From contig QEYB01000725.1 of the NCBI GenBank assembly GCA_017562135.1, positions 129,001-193,000 of the forward strand: 64,000 bases of DNA, written 5' to 3'. The notes beneath the pieces were generated by a model. It had not been told where the DNA came from. It worked only from the letters and a program-made list of their open reading frames with translations, and ran no database searches. Shown piece by piece: positions 52,301 to 64,000 of this stretch. Numbering within the stretch: the stretch's first letter is position 1; every line of letters begins with the position of its first letter. The DNA is from Dipylidium caninum. Lineage: Eukaryota > Platyhelminthes > Cestoda > Cyclophyllidea > Dipylidiidae. Both the position numbers and the translations under genes were made by a program.

Positions 52301-55300
52301 TAAGTGGGGACGCTCTCGGGGATAGCAGTTATGGCATGCATTTTTTGGGTTTAGAGTGAAGACCCATTGCACTTCACTAACCCATCAGTTCCTCACCAAC
52401 AAGTCCATCGCCGATTGCGTCGAGGCGCTGGTTGGCTGTTACCTCACTGACCGCGGCGAACGGTCTGCTTTGAAAGTTCTTCATTGGTTTGGAATCGAGT
52501 GTCTCCCACCTGCAGGTACGCACTGGTCAAGTACACCATTGAGGCCTCCCTTTCAACGCATCCTGGGTAGAGTCATCATTGTGATTCTCCTAAACGTAAA
52601 ATCTTCTGGTGAACCCATCGATGCAAACTGCGTTAAATGCAAATGTGTGCCAAGCTTGCTTTCTTCCTTCAGACGAGATGCGAGCCTCAGGACCGCCATG
52701 GAAACCACCCGAAGGAAGACCTTTTGACCGAGACAGAAGAGGCCGCCACTGAGTGGGTCTATCGTGCAGGCCGATTTTCTAAATTGGAGGAGATCATCGA
52801 CTACACCTTTAGGAATCGCAGGCTCTTAATAGAGGTATCTCATCAATGCTGGTTTTTGCCACACTCGGAAGTGTGCCATTTTAGAACTACAGCTTTTGTC
52901 AGCCATTAAGTAGACTCTTGCCTGAGAGTGAACATTGTTTCTGGCTGTGGGTGTATCGGTAGACAAGTTCAGCTATTTTGCCCGCATTCTGTCTTTTTTT
53001 TCACTGTTATGTGGCAGTTAAGCTGTGATGCTTCCTCTTTCGCTCACTAAAGGCTTTTACACACTCAACCTGCCGCGATCTTCATAGCGCTCCGTCAGAC
53101 AACCCCAACGGTGACTCCAATTGCGGCTGTAGTAGCGGTTACGAACGCCTCGAATTCCTTGGCGACGCAGTATTGGACTACGCGGTGACGCGTTTCCTCT
53201 TCGCCACCGATGCCACAGCTCGCCTCTCGCCCGGTGCATTGACCGACCTGCGCTCTGCTCTGGTGAACAACATGGTTTTCGGTGCGCTGGCAGTGCGCTA
53301 TGGCCTCCATGCCTTTCTGCGCGCCGCTGCACCGCCGCTGGCTCGTACCATGGCACTCTTCTTGAGGCATCATCACGACGTTGTTCGTGGTGATTTGGAT
53401 GTTCTCGTCGGTCCGGTAAACGTCTCTCTTCTCGCCCTCTTCAATGAAATTTAGCAACCTCATCGATTGCTTCAAATCTCCATGTGCCTCAGCTAAACCA
53501 CTAATACCGGGAGGCACTTTTTCTCGTGCCCCTGGGTACACTAACAGCGATTTTTTCCCCACAACAACACTCATCTTGGGCCCATTTCCATTATGACCAC
53601 TGCGGTCTCCTGCTGAAATGAATCCTGACTTCCCAGTTAATTCTTTTCTGAGATAAGGCAATGACCTTATTGAAAACGAGCCTCGTTACGCTCCCCTTTA
53701 ACTTCTAGTCTATCTTTCTTCCTATTAAATCGCTTTGCCGCGATCTTCAAGTACTTGAGCGAATTATCGTTTTCATGTTATTACCCTGAATTACGTCTTG
53801 TATGGGCTACTAGTGGTTTGATTCTCGTGTGAGAGGGACTGCAAAGCCGTTGCGCGGTTTTATGGCTTGGAGACACGGGACGAATCCTCGAAGACGGTTT
53901 GTGATCCATATTTTGGCATCCGCTCGATCCTCTTCTTTTCACTTTCGTTTTCTCCAGGGGTTCTTTTGATATTTCACATCTTTGGCACCTGTTCAATCAC
54001 CTCTGGCATGAGTAGTTAGTGCAAATTCAAACTCAAGTTTGCTTTCCATCACTCTTCGGATCATATTTCGTCGCCTCTTCCCATATTCGCTCTTCAAATC
54101 CCCTTGGAAAAGACTGCTCTTTGTGGCCTCATCTCTATGCGATCATCCCCGTTCATACTTGTCTCTTGTAATTCTTATTAGAAATTTTCGACTCTTATAC
54201 ATCTTGGCTAGTTTCCGAACTTTCTGTGTTCTCTTTCCAGATCTATCGGCTCTCGTCACTCTTCTCTAGAGAGCACTGGACCTTTTTTCACCAAAGTGGA
54301 CAAGCTTAGCATTTAAATGGATATGCTAAGAGTTCCCAAGTGGATTGGTACAAAGTAGGACGATTTTGATATGATCCTTATGTGTACGAATAGAACGACT
54401 GAACCTTCCAACTCTCAATTATTTAGTATTTTAACTATTCGATACTTTGCTCTTTCATTTGCCTTCGTGAGTAGAAGAGAATATTTGGCACATCTCTCTC
54501 TCTCTCCCTCTCCATCTTTCATATTTCACTTGTGAAACTTTGTTAAAAGCGTTTTTGCTCTTCGGTCGCTGCTTCACTAGATCGTGACTTTTCCTATGAC
54601 AATTCGATAACCACAGACTAAGCTTCTGTGTCTGCCTAGCGTGATGCGACGTTGAAGACCACAGCCTCTTTCCTCAATATGTAATTTGTTTTTTTTTTGA
54701 CCATACGTAATTTGTGTTCTTATCAATAAGTTACTCGGCTTTGTCATTCGGATGTTGCTCCTTTTGATGCCTTTTCCGTGCTCCCTCGAGCTGTTTGTTA
54801 CACCCTCCTCGATAGGAAACCAGCGCTTCTTTGGTGAAGAGACCGACAGCCGCACTTCCGTCCGAAGTAGACGTAAGTTTGATTAGCTTATCTACTTGCC
54901 CCTCCCACCCCTCGGCTTCCCAATAAACGACCTATTCTAATAGTTCTCTTTTGAGGGCAAAACATAAGAATCATTTAAAAAATGGAATATGCCAGTAGGT
55001 TCCCTCCACTTTCCCTTCTCTCCTTGGGCTGTTATTCAGTTGCCTCGGTTCAGATGGTTGATTTGGACATGTGAGTGTAATCGCATAGCCAGCCTTTGAG
55101 CCAGAGTCTGGTGTTTGGTGCCAAAGGCCTTCTGTGTTCCCTCTACACTACCGTAAGCGCAAGAATGCTCTCTTAATTTAGCTATTCTACTTCCCATCGA
55201 GTGGCGTTTTTCGTTTATGAAATTACTTGTCAAGCTTCCTAATTGTCATTGATGTAGCTTTGATAATGTTTTACTCTTGTCGCAGCGAGCGAACGAGGAG

Positions 55301-55986
55301 GTGGAGGTGCCGAAGGCTCTGGGAGATGTCTTTGAATCGCTTGCAGGTGCGGTGTTTCTAGACTCCGGTCTTTGTCTCAACACCCTCTGGCGTGTTTTCT
55401 TCCCCCTTTTGCGAGAACGCATCGGTATGTTCATCTCTCTATTCGATCACTTTTCCTTGTTTGCTTGTTTTGCATTTGTGTACTCCCCCGTTCTCACGCT
55501 CTTCCTTAGGCGATATGCCTTCTTGTTACCCCTCCGCAGTCCTCGTCAGTCTCTGTTTTTTATCCATTTTTCCCGGTCTGTTTGACTTATTTTTTGACCC
55601 ATAGAACGGTATTCCGCCTGTGTGGCCAAATCGCCGGTGCGTCGCTTACTCGAACTGTGTCCAGAGCGTGTTAAATTTGAGTACGTTATGGCCCATCTGC
55701 TTTTTCACGACACCTTATTATCCTCAAAATATTGTATATCCTACTAAATTTCACTATGTCGAAATCACCACAATCTGTAATTTGATTGCTACTCACGCTG
55801 TCAAGTAGTGTGTTTTTCACCGCCAGACGACCTCTCGTGCGCCCTGATGGAAAGATGCGGGTGGGGGTTCGTGTCGTGGGCATCGGCCGCTACGTGGGTG
55901 TTGGACGCACCTACCGACTGGCCAAGTCAGCCGCAGCCGATCTCGCCTACCGACGAGTTCGTGAGGCCTCCGCCAAGCATTTGTAA
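43380..55986 (+). CDS. Dcr-1: Dicer ribonuclease, Dicer-1-like with decayed helicase
   Basis: Cleaves dsRNA and pre-miRNA into small RNAs in the cytoplasm. About 25 exons (near 1990 residues): 43380-43457, 43499-43817, 43886-44625, 44691-45176, 45562-45626, 45699-45932, 46427-46813, 46970-47142, 47376-47633, 47930-48136, 48248-48363, 48495-48707, 48775-48903, 48957-49044, 49491-49758, 50678-50979, 51298-51797, 51847-52041, 52125-52270, 52355-52515, 52673-52834, 53053-53415, 55286-55424, 55605-55680, 55827-55986. Order: helicase-derived region ([13 protein letters not shown] in place of Walker A, VVDDCEQ in place of DECH), dimerisation domain ([10 protein letters not shown]), platform/PAZ ([22 protein letters not shown]), RNase IIIa ([25 protein letters not shown]), RNase IIIb ([30 protein letters not shown]), dsRNA-binding domain ([17 protein letters not shown]). 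Intron 2 uses a GC donor. Frame breaks occur near 43,720, 45,620 and 48,000-48,110. Exon 20 may instead end at 52595, which fits the next exon's phase. Confidence 0.93.
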
Positions 55987-56075
55987 AGAGAGCCTATTTA
56001 ATGCCGCTTTCTCTCACCTCATTTGTATGTGCTATGCTTCTCGTGCGTCTGTAAATTTGTCCAACTTTCACGCAG

Positions 56076-56237
56076 TCTTAATTTTGCGACGCGTACCTTA
56101 GAGAATGGCACACCCATCTTGAACCTCAATAAGCCAAATACCATAATTGACCCTCGCAAGCTAATGTGTATTTCGGCCAAAATCCATTCTAAGCAAATGG
56201 TAGAAACAGTTCTGGACACATGGGAGAAGGAAACGCG
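56076..56237 (+). CDS. Orphan exon candidate downstream of Dicer
   Basis: An open stretch of 54 codons framed by a good acceptor (ccaactttcacgcag) and a good donor (gtaaga after ACGCG), beginning and ending with split codons. It includes NGTPILNLNKPNTI and ISAKIHSKQMVETVLDTW, which reads like genuine protein, but I do not recognise the family. It could be the first recognisable exon of another gene, an alternative Dicer 3' exon, or chance. The dsRNA-binding domain exon already closes with a stop 90 bases upstream. Confidence 0.3.
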
Positions 56238-57233
56238 GTAAGAGTTCTTGCCTTAGTTTTATGTTCACTCGATATGTTGCTGGCTACTCGGTATAGCTGG
56301 ACGGAAATCTGAAGGGTGCTTTTGTTTTATTTTTCCTCTTTGTACAAAGTCACAGCTCATTGATGATTAATAATGGGAGTGAATGTCTACTCAGGACCGG
56401 CGTCTCGCCAGTAGGGGCGGGTTTCGACTGCCATATGGAGCATTGGGCGAGGGGACGGGACCTGAAACGTAAAGAATACACTATTATTCGACCTCCAGTT
56501 TCGCCGCTAAAGTCACTGTTAGTCAGAGGACTCGTGATTCGGAGATGGAGCTGTCCGAAATGCGGACCTCTTCGAGTTCAGGGGAGGTGTTTACTCGGGA
56601 GAACAGTTGGAGTAGCTGGTTTTGTCCATGACGCAGTTAATGGGAATTATGGGGATAAATGACCCTTTTGCTGTTTATGTCTTCGCTGTAGCTAATCTGC
56701 CACCTCTTTAGAAATTGGTAAGTTCCTCTCTTTAGAAGAGGGACGAATGTGACTGCGGTTCAAGAGGCTAGGCGGTGCCACCGTTGAGGACCATCATGTT
56801 AAGGCAACTGACCTCCTTTCAAAAGACTCGCTTCGTGTGTTACCGCTTAACTATTCCCTTTGATTGCGGGCTGGCTGCTGTCAATTTCTTAGCCGGTCGT
56901 GGGTCAAGGGTTTTAGAAAAGGAATGTGGCCTGTGCGAACGTCCGTGGTGCAACATCGGAAAATGTGGTGACTTGTAGTAGCAATTATGGCCATCCGTTC
57001 AGTACTTAGACGAGACATTTACGAATTGAGGTGGAGTGGGGGAGGGGGGGCATAGGCAGAGCCAGAGGAGCCGGTTCCTCGTAAATTGCCAAAGAAGGGG
57101 AAGCCTCCTTTATCGGAGGCGTTATCGCAAATTTGGGTAATGCGTCTACTAGGATGAATCGCGATATCACGTCGGAACCCACCTGAGACACGAGAAAAAA
57201 GCCGACGCCTGGTCGCGCCCGTGCACAACTTAC

Positions 57234-57480
57234 CTGCCGCGGCAGCGACCCGTACCGGCTGAGGACGGCGAGGGGAGCGCCTTTTATTCGCTTCCGTCGC
57301 TACCCGCGCCGACGCCTACGATTTGAGCGCAGCTCACTCACCCACGCCTTCGCTCACCCAACCCTCGGGAGCACGCTGCTCCCATTGGCCCACGCGCCGA
57401 TCGTGCGCGTTGCCAGTGACAACCGCCCGCGTTATTGGTCCGTCGCCGTTCCATTGCTCATGTGAACACGGCGAGGCGGA
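57234..57480. promoter_or_regulatory. GC-rich CCAAT-containing block, promoter-like
   Basis: CpG-rich sequence in an AT-rich setting with several ATTGG elements (cccattggccc at about 57378, ttattggtcc at about 57432) which are CCAAT boxes on the minus strand. Below it on the minus strand an ATG-led open frame begins at 57228. No gene could be assigned, so the promoter role is only a suggestion. Confidence 0.2.
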
Positions 57481-60400
57481 GTTGTTGGCTTTGAGGCACT
57501 GCAGGGCCTTCCAGTGGAGCGAAGCACTAGAGGGGCGGGAATTTGTGTACCATTAAAAAAGTTGAGTATGTGAGATTTCACTTGCTGGAAGTAAATATCT
57601 ATTGTTCTCTTGTTCCTAGCACAGAAGCTAGTTGGGGTGCACTGAAGGTGTTGGTCAGCAAGTGTCATACTCTGGTCAAACAAGGAGTTCTTTCTGGCTA
57701 TCACTACACTTGTCGACGCGCACTAGTTGAGTACTAATTAATAATGTACCATTTTGTTTTATTCAATGAAAAGGCTAAACCCGCCTATTTAATTAATACC
57801 AAAGGCATTTTTGAAAAGTTGTCTCGCCTAACTACCTAACTAGTGACGATTTGGAGGGAGTGGTAAGCCGAGGGATTTACGGTTGCTGGAATTATTCTCT
57901 TTGTCGGCCGGATAACAAAGTGTACCGCAACCACTTCCGCCAATACAGCGCCACACCCAAAATTGGTCTCCTCCCCCCCCCCGTTTACGAAATGGAAATG
58001 ACTAACCGCTGATCATTAAACAAAGACGGCTTAGGATGTATTAACGTCTCAGATCTCCCGAGTGGTCTGGAAAAGTTTGACGACTCTTCTGTTATTATCA
58101 GAAAAGGATGTTTGTGATCCGAAGACGCAGCCGTAATCTTGCTGCTTGCAGTAAGTAACCGTCAGAGCCGCAAGGAATGAGGGAGCTCTCACGGCTGTAA
58201 TGAGACTGGCAAATTAATATTTATCCACAACAAAGTCGAGACACCATTCCCTTTTACCGTTCCTCACAGCATCATGCAAATAGTTCATTCAGAATGCACT
58301 TGAATCCGCCTCGTGGGCCATGAATCTTCACGACCACGATTGTAATGATGAGTCGTAACTTGAGGCGCTGTCCTGTCATTCACTCCTGCTCCCACTGATT
58401 CAAACGTTGCCTTAGCAATTACCGTCTTTTTAAAGCAGCCCAAGTACCGACCTCGACAACCGTGACTCACACTCCCTCATTAAATGCCATTAAATGCAGG
58501 AACAATGCTCAAAAACCCTGTCTCAGTTGTCGTAGTCTTAGCAACGCCCAATGTTGGCATAGCTCAGTTCAGAGTGGGCGTCGCCAATGTTTTGGGCGTT
58601 GCTGGGCTGGATGCAGCACACGCCAACGCCCGAGGAAGCTGGCTGGGTTTGATTTTGGAAGAGGACCGAAGGATTAGGCGAAAATACCCAGTAACGCATG
58701 TTTATTTCGCCCGAGGAACGCCCCGGTTGAGGATGCTATCTTAAAGTAGAAAGGGCTTTTGTCGAAGGAAAGCCAAAATAAAATCCTACCCCGATACGAA
58801 GTAAATCATACGTTCTGTTGCTGTTAACGGGGCAAGCGACGCCTCTGCCAATTACAATACGATGTCTTAGGGCTGCTTCCAACAGAATGGAGGAGAGCAA
58901 AGTGTTGGCGGCAGGGGCAGTGGGCGCCTGCAGGCTGCTCAAAGGTGGGTCTCCTGAGGTCGAGAAGGAGAGCAGGGCAAACCGAACGTCAAGAAATTGC
59001 AAGGTCGTCGTTCTGCCTAAGCACAGTTTGAACAACTGTTGAATGTAGCGACTGCCTCCACCGTATCCACTGGGACTCTCGATGACCGGCCGAACGCCAT
59101 CGCAACGACGGGGGAACAGCCAGCCGCCCGGCCGTCTGGAGGGCGGCAGAGTTGCCGTCGCATATATTCGGCTAATTAAGTGATTTCCGACAGACATATT
59201 CGACAGGTCCCCTGGTCGCACATTTCAATGGGGATCATTCTGAACTCACATGGTGAACTTATTTACCGTAAATTGGAGTGATAATCAAATTCCGAGAACA
59301 AATGACCGCGTGGTCAGATCACAATAAGAGTAAATCTGGTAGAAAGTGGACTTTTGATTACAAGTCGGTTAGAAATTTAGCTATTTTGGATGAGGCGCTG
59401 CTCTGGTGGGCATTTTTCACCTCCAAGTAGTCGTTGTCGCCGGAGCTATAAAAGTGATTTTGGGAGTTTGTCAGTTCCGTCTCTCAGCCAGAGTAGAGTT
59501 GATGGAGATGTTTAAAGGACTGAAGGGCGGTGGATTCGCCTCCCGAATTGGCTGTTTCGACGGACTGAACGGTTTGATCTTTTGATGCTGGCTTGCGCCT
59601 TGAGGAAGAAGCTTCCCTAATTATGATCGCCCCTACTCAAGACACTGACGAGAGGTCACCGTTTGTCCGATTAGCAAATCTGCTGGTTCATGTCATTTTT
59701 CCATGATAACCAAGGAAATTTAATTATGAATTTCACTAGATATTCCAAGAACCTTTAAAATGGAAAAGCCAGTGAGTAACTTCTACTCGCTTGCGCCCGT
59801 TTCTGCTCAAAGTCTTTTGGGGGTTGGTGGGCTACGGGTGGAATATGCAAAGCGGCGTAACTGGTAGCTGAATGAGTCGCTCGCCACGGAGTTGAAACTT
59901 TACAAAGAGGAATCACTGTGAGAGGGCACATCCCAGTGATTGCGTGTCGGGCCCGCCATTTGCGCTAAAATTCACTTAGACGTCGATTGCTCCACCGGCG
60001 CATAGTCCAGACGTGTACTAGAAGGGGCGCCGCGCACCCTAACAGACGATCAGCAGAAAAATCCTCCCAGCAACTCCGCGCCCGATTCTTCGCCTCTACG
60101 CCTTTTCATTCCCCCCGGGGGTCTGCGCCCCACACCTCTGGGTCACCGGGTCAACCCGCTTACAGGCTGGTTAGCAGGACGCAGGAGTGCTCACAGAGGT
60201 CCTCATCCACCTGATCCAAGAAGGCGTCATGCCACAAACTTGTGGTTGTCAATGCGGCGGCGCCCTAAGCGCGGGATACGAGGTCGAGTCCCAATTCCCC
60301 ACGCGGTGCTCACGCGAGTGGGCAACGCAAGGAGCGATAGGGCGGGGGGAGGCACTGGCCACCCGCCGCCCGGCCGGAGAGCCGCCTTCAGCAATGCCCA

Positions 60401-60973
60401 CCGCCTCTCCGTCATCGCCCGCCGCATCCGCCTACTCGTCCACCCACCGTTTAGTGATTAGCTTCAGCTTTCCGCCCACTTTATCAAAAGACGCAAAATC
60501 TAAGATCTCATGGGAAACTGTCCGGAGAACACCTCGCCGCCATGAGCCGACACCACAGTAGCCCTCCTCCGATCCTGACACCGCAAGGCGGTCGCTAACC
60601 AAATCCATTCGGCAACTGGACGACCCACTCCACTGCGGGATCAATGAGGGCGAGGTGGGGCATAAACCGGAAGGACGATGCCAGTACATTTTCAACCGTT
60701 GCTAGGACAGTTCTGTTTAATGCGTTGCCGGGCGACGAGTTGTACTGACGTGTTTGAGCTTATGCTGCGGTAAAAGCTCACCGCCTTGTGCTCAGAGCAG
60801 GCGACAAATTGTGCACAACCAAAAGGCATTTCGGCGAGGGCGTCGCGTCAAGCGTTCGTTGTGTCCGAACGAGTCTCACGGCGATTGAAAGCGTCCGTTA
60901 AGTCGCTTGCTGCAGACCTCTCAAGACATTCAAATCGCCTACTTTTCCAATTTAGGCAATAACAAGTAGCACT

Positions 60974-60979
60974 TTTATT
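60974..60979 (-). terminator. Polyadenylation signal of TMEM39
   Basis: AATAAA on the minus strand, 20 bases after the stop codon of the TMEM39 gene. It implies a very short 3' UTR. Confidence 0.55.
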
Positions 60980-60999
60980 GTCTAGTGAAGAAAGGCTTC

Positions 61000-62902
61000 T
61001 CAAGTCCTGAGTGGGGCAACAGAACCGACGGAGTTGTCATAGAAGGGCTTCTTGTCCTCCCAGACCCACGAAAGAACAGTGCGATTGCGCAGAAGGCGAT
61101 AGAGGTTGAGCAAGGCGAAGGGGCTCATCGCCGCCAGACCGAGCAGCTTATACCACTCGAAGGTCCACTCCAACGCACACATGTGGCCCAAAGAGACCAC
61201 CACCGCAGTGCAGCAGAGCCCATTAGTCACAAGCATCGGAGAGGAGAACCAAAACTAGAATAAAGTAGGGGGATGTAAGGGAGAGATGCATCAATTCGAG
61301 TACGCGTTTGTGACCTTAGGGCAGCAAATTTCCAAGTAACACAGCAACCTGTTCGCAACACATTTCATCCCCAAAAGTTTTTTGCAGTCAACACCCAGAT
61401 TAAGCAGGAAAGTCAAAGGGCCCGAAAGAGAGAGCAAGTGCGTCTCCCAGGAAAAGCGTCACTCGACGCTGGAAAGTTGAACCAGCACACCACCTCATGC
61501 CTTGAATTAGAGGAGAACGGGGCCAACAAAGCGGAATCAAGAGGAACGAAATGGAATGCGTCCGCACTTAAGTGGTGAAATAACTAGAAAGAAACTAATC
61601 TTACCGTTTTGATGTGTTTGGCGCCAGACTACTACTTAGTATTTCAAAGAAATAGACAAAAAATTCTGGTAAAAGCATGGCTCATGAAGTGTGGTCAGTT
61701 TTCTTGGACTGGAAATGGGAGAAGAGAAGCGAATTTCAACTATACCCAAAAGCCGAGATGAGTTTTATTGCACTAATTTGGGTTGATCGCAAAAAGATAG
61801 TGCAAACAGAACCCTCCTTCCATCTTCCCCTATTTATAGATCGCAATATGCTCAGTGAGAGTGAAACTTACAAAGAGTCTGGAGTGCGAGGAATTCCCGG
61901 GTTCAGCAGCGTTCGACGTGCCCATGGCCTGAAAAAGGCCTCGAATGTGCTTCACCTGAACGCCCTTTGGATAGGTCTGAAGATGAGAAAAAGCCATTTT
62001 TAAAAGAACCAGAGCTGAGAAGTCATCCACAATCCAAAAAGTTAGGCAATTATTGGGGCCGTAGATATATTGTGGAAAAGGGAATTCAACATTTCTAGTG
62101 GATAGTAGGTCGCTGGAGGGGCCCAGCAAAGCTCATGCCCACTCCCTAAGACAGACACTGTGCGTGGAGTACTGAGACAAAAAAGGTCTGGAAAATAGGC
62201 AGAGAGATTAGTGGCTTTTACCCTGACCACAGTACAAAGTATTTGGTGAGGTAGAACCCATTTGGTGAGGTAGAACCCAAAAATGAGCAAAGAAGTATCT
62301 AAATTTCAAATATAAATATTTTCATAAGTAATATTCCACAAATAGAGGTAGATTATGTTTTGGATGACCATTCACTGCATCTGTCTATATTATTAATACT
62401 TGTGTCCATAGCACTGCAAATAAGGTAATCACGGGAGTAATCAAGTCCCTTATTACATAAATGGAGAATTTAGAAATAAAAGATTCCTGAGCATAAAGTA
62501 AGAGCAAGGATGAAAGGTAAAGAAATAAATTGTTAAATCGTTAGAAGGCATATTATGGTAGAAGTTGGCCAAAGGCCTGAAAGGAAAAGATTACAACCCA
62601 ACGAAAAATAGACACAAAAAGTGTTACTAAGATAGAGAACTAAAAATTCACATAAAGGCATAAAATTGAGCAAATACAGGGTAAACACATGCCTGTAGTT
62701 GGGACCAAGCCTGCCAATTGAGGTAGCCGGAATGGTCGGTGGAGGAAAGCTCCTGCCAGCTGCCCAAATGGAGGGCGCAACGATGGAGGAGGTCAAGGTA
62801 AATCGGTGGGAGAAGGTACTGCCAGTGTAGAAGGAAGAATGTCAATCCACTCAACAGTGCGTGGCTTAGACACCAAACCAGGTCCACATTCAGCCCTGGA
62901 GG
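61000..62902 (-). CDS. TMEM39: TMEM39 family membrane protein, C-terminal part (partial)
   Basis: A multi-pass endoplasmic reticulum protein; in animals TMEM39 is linked to secretory cargo export and ER homeostasis. Three phase-0 exons are visible: 62902-62693 (70 codons), 61976-61872 (35 codons) and 61254-61000 (84 codons and stop). PPIYLDLLHRCALHLGSWQ matches the conserved CDLLHKSAAHLGKWQ block, YPKGVQVKHIRGLFQAMG matches the WPQGVLVRHSRCLYRAMG block, and the last exon has two hydrophobic segments followed by NLYRLLRNRTVLSWVW, like the family end. The first intron shown uses a GC donor (CAG before gcatgt). The N-terminal exons with the first membrane helices were not found up to base 64000, so they lie in a long intron's far side or beyond the edge. 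Confidence 0.82.
62240..62279 (+). repeat. Short tandem duplication of about 20 bases
   Basis: The sequence tttggtgaggtagaaccca occurs twice in a row, inside the intron of the TMEM39 gene. Confidence 0.85.
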
Positions 62903-64000
62903 CTGTATAAAAGCAAAAAAGTTGTCATTTACGTGATATTTCTAGAGGACACCTAGTCCTCGAAAGTATCACTACAATATAATAATAATAATCTATTGGG
63001 TTAAAATTTAGAGGAGGATTTGGAGGAATTGGTAGACTTTAGCGGGTAGACTTCTTATTAATCACCGTCACACTTCCTCCTCTTCCCCTCCCGACCCTAG
63101 AAAAAAGGGACTACTGGGTAATGCCCAAAGGAGGGTTTGGGTGTATACCACATGAAACGATTTATTCCCCTCCTTCCCACCCCCCCACCCCCTCTCTCAA
63201 CGGAAATGCCTGTACTCACACTGCAAATAGCGTTCCGTCCATGTAGTTTTACCGAACCTTTAAATATAGAAAAGGCTACGTATAAGGTAATAATTGAGGG
63301 GTCCATTGGCAGCTATCGAAGAAGAAGCCGAAATGTCGGAATACCTTTGAAGCATAGACATTGTCACGAAGTTAGATCCAAATTATACCATTTATGAAAG
63401 TACTCTCTACCATGTGAATAAAGAAATCAGGCAAGTGATGCCAATTGTAACGTTAAAACGATGACTTATATTGTATTAATAAAAAAGAACAGTAGGAAAT
63501 GCATGACAAAAAGAGGAGCATTGGAAAGGAAACGAAAAATAGCCGCTATAAATGAATGCCTCAACTATAAAGGATGTAGATGCACAGGTTGAGCTAACGT
63601 ATCAAATATGAGGGGTTTCGATATTTTTCGTAGCCTTGTCATGTTTTCTTCCAGCTTGATTGTAGTAATTCCCCATTCATATTTTCTAATAGTGTCTTTA
63701 AAAAGAAGCCCACTTTATTAACTGAGTACCGATAAATTTAGACAAAAAAAAAACAAAATCCAAATACACTCCAAGGTTAGATGATTGGCATATTGTAGCA
63801 TGAAAAACTCTAAGAGGGGAGTAAAAGAAGGGAATTGCAGATAGATATAGAGTAAGTCTGTGGCTGTGCAAAAAAGTGGGGACCTAAAAGTGCCCCGACG
63901 GACCACACCCAATAGTACTTCCGGAATGAAATGACATCTTTAGAACTACAAATAAGGGTTCCGATATTTGTGAATTATTAAGTAGAGGGGAGCTTTGAAA
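62903..64000. other. Probable TMEM39 intron or upstream sequence
   Basis: AT-rich sequence with a C-run near 63177-63195 and an A-run near 63743. I looked for the missing TMEM39 exons on the minus strand and found no convincing match. Confidence 0.4.

Larger units (their letters stand above)
55987..60999. other. Intergenic, no complete gene recognised
   Basis: Five kilobases between the Dicer stop and the TMEM39 stop. It contains one splice-bounded orphan open stretch (56076-56237) and a GC-rich block at 57234-57480. Further GC-rich stretches lie at about 58900-59150 and 60000-60700, with open frames on both strands but no motif. I saw no RNA gene, transposon or tandem array. Confidence 0.4.

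Noticed and set aside
60240..60300. B-box-like ggtcgagtccc suggesting a tRNA gene
   Set aside because: One base is missing from the core and no D arm or acceptor pairing is present.

Overview
The window is nuclear DNA from a eukaryote, most likely a parasitic flatworm and probably a tapeworm. The evidence is multi-exon genes with GT-AG introns, some as short as 36 and 41 bases, long AT-rich introns, animal-only protein families (DRC1, TMEM39, neuronal calcium sensor, SRRM1), and a Dicer that resembles arthropod Dicer-1 with a decayed helicase. The species assignment is inference.

Bases 1-17,484 are dominated by a large inverted repeat. A left arm of about 5.0 kb (1252-6263) and a right arm of about 4.8 kb (12651-17484) flank an unrelated spacer of about 6.4 kb. 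Each arm carries one copy of an intronless gene for an acidic, apparently N-myristoylated, low-complexity protein, and the two copies face each other. About 190 bases just upstream of the two start codons are identical. The coding parts differ by many small indels, so neither copy reads through cleanly. The rest of each arm is rich in microsatellites. The extreme left edge may hold the 3' exons of an unrelated minus-strand gene.

Bases 17,485-28,836 hold a decayed mariner transposon (about 18950-19510) and a three-exon plus-strand neuronal calcium sensor gene (20162-25488) with a 4.4 kb second intron.

Bases 28,837-41,557 carry two minus-strand genes in tandem: SRRM1 (14 exons, PWI domain plus RS-rich tail; RNA splicing) and DRC1 (16 exons, coiled coil; nexin-dynein regulatory complex of motile cilia). 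Both models are complete from start to stop with consistent phases.

Bases 43,380-55,986 hold a plus-strand Dicer of about 25 exons, head-to-head with DRC1. The two RNase III domains, PAZ region and dsRNA-binding domain are well preserved. The helicase lacks its ATPase motifs, and the 5' half contains several frame breaks that are either assembly indels or real lesions.

Bases 55,987-60,999 show no recognised complete gene, only one orphan splice-bounded exon and a GC-rich block with CCAAT-type motifs. From 61,000 to the right edge lies the 3' part of a minus-strand TMEM39 gene, whose 5' exons lie further right.

The genes do not form one pathway; this is ordinary animal gene order. The unusual parts are the inverted duplication with its uncharacterised gene pair and the state of the Dicer gene.
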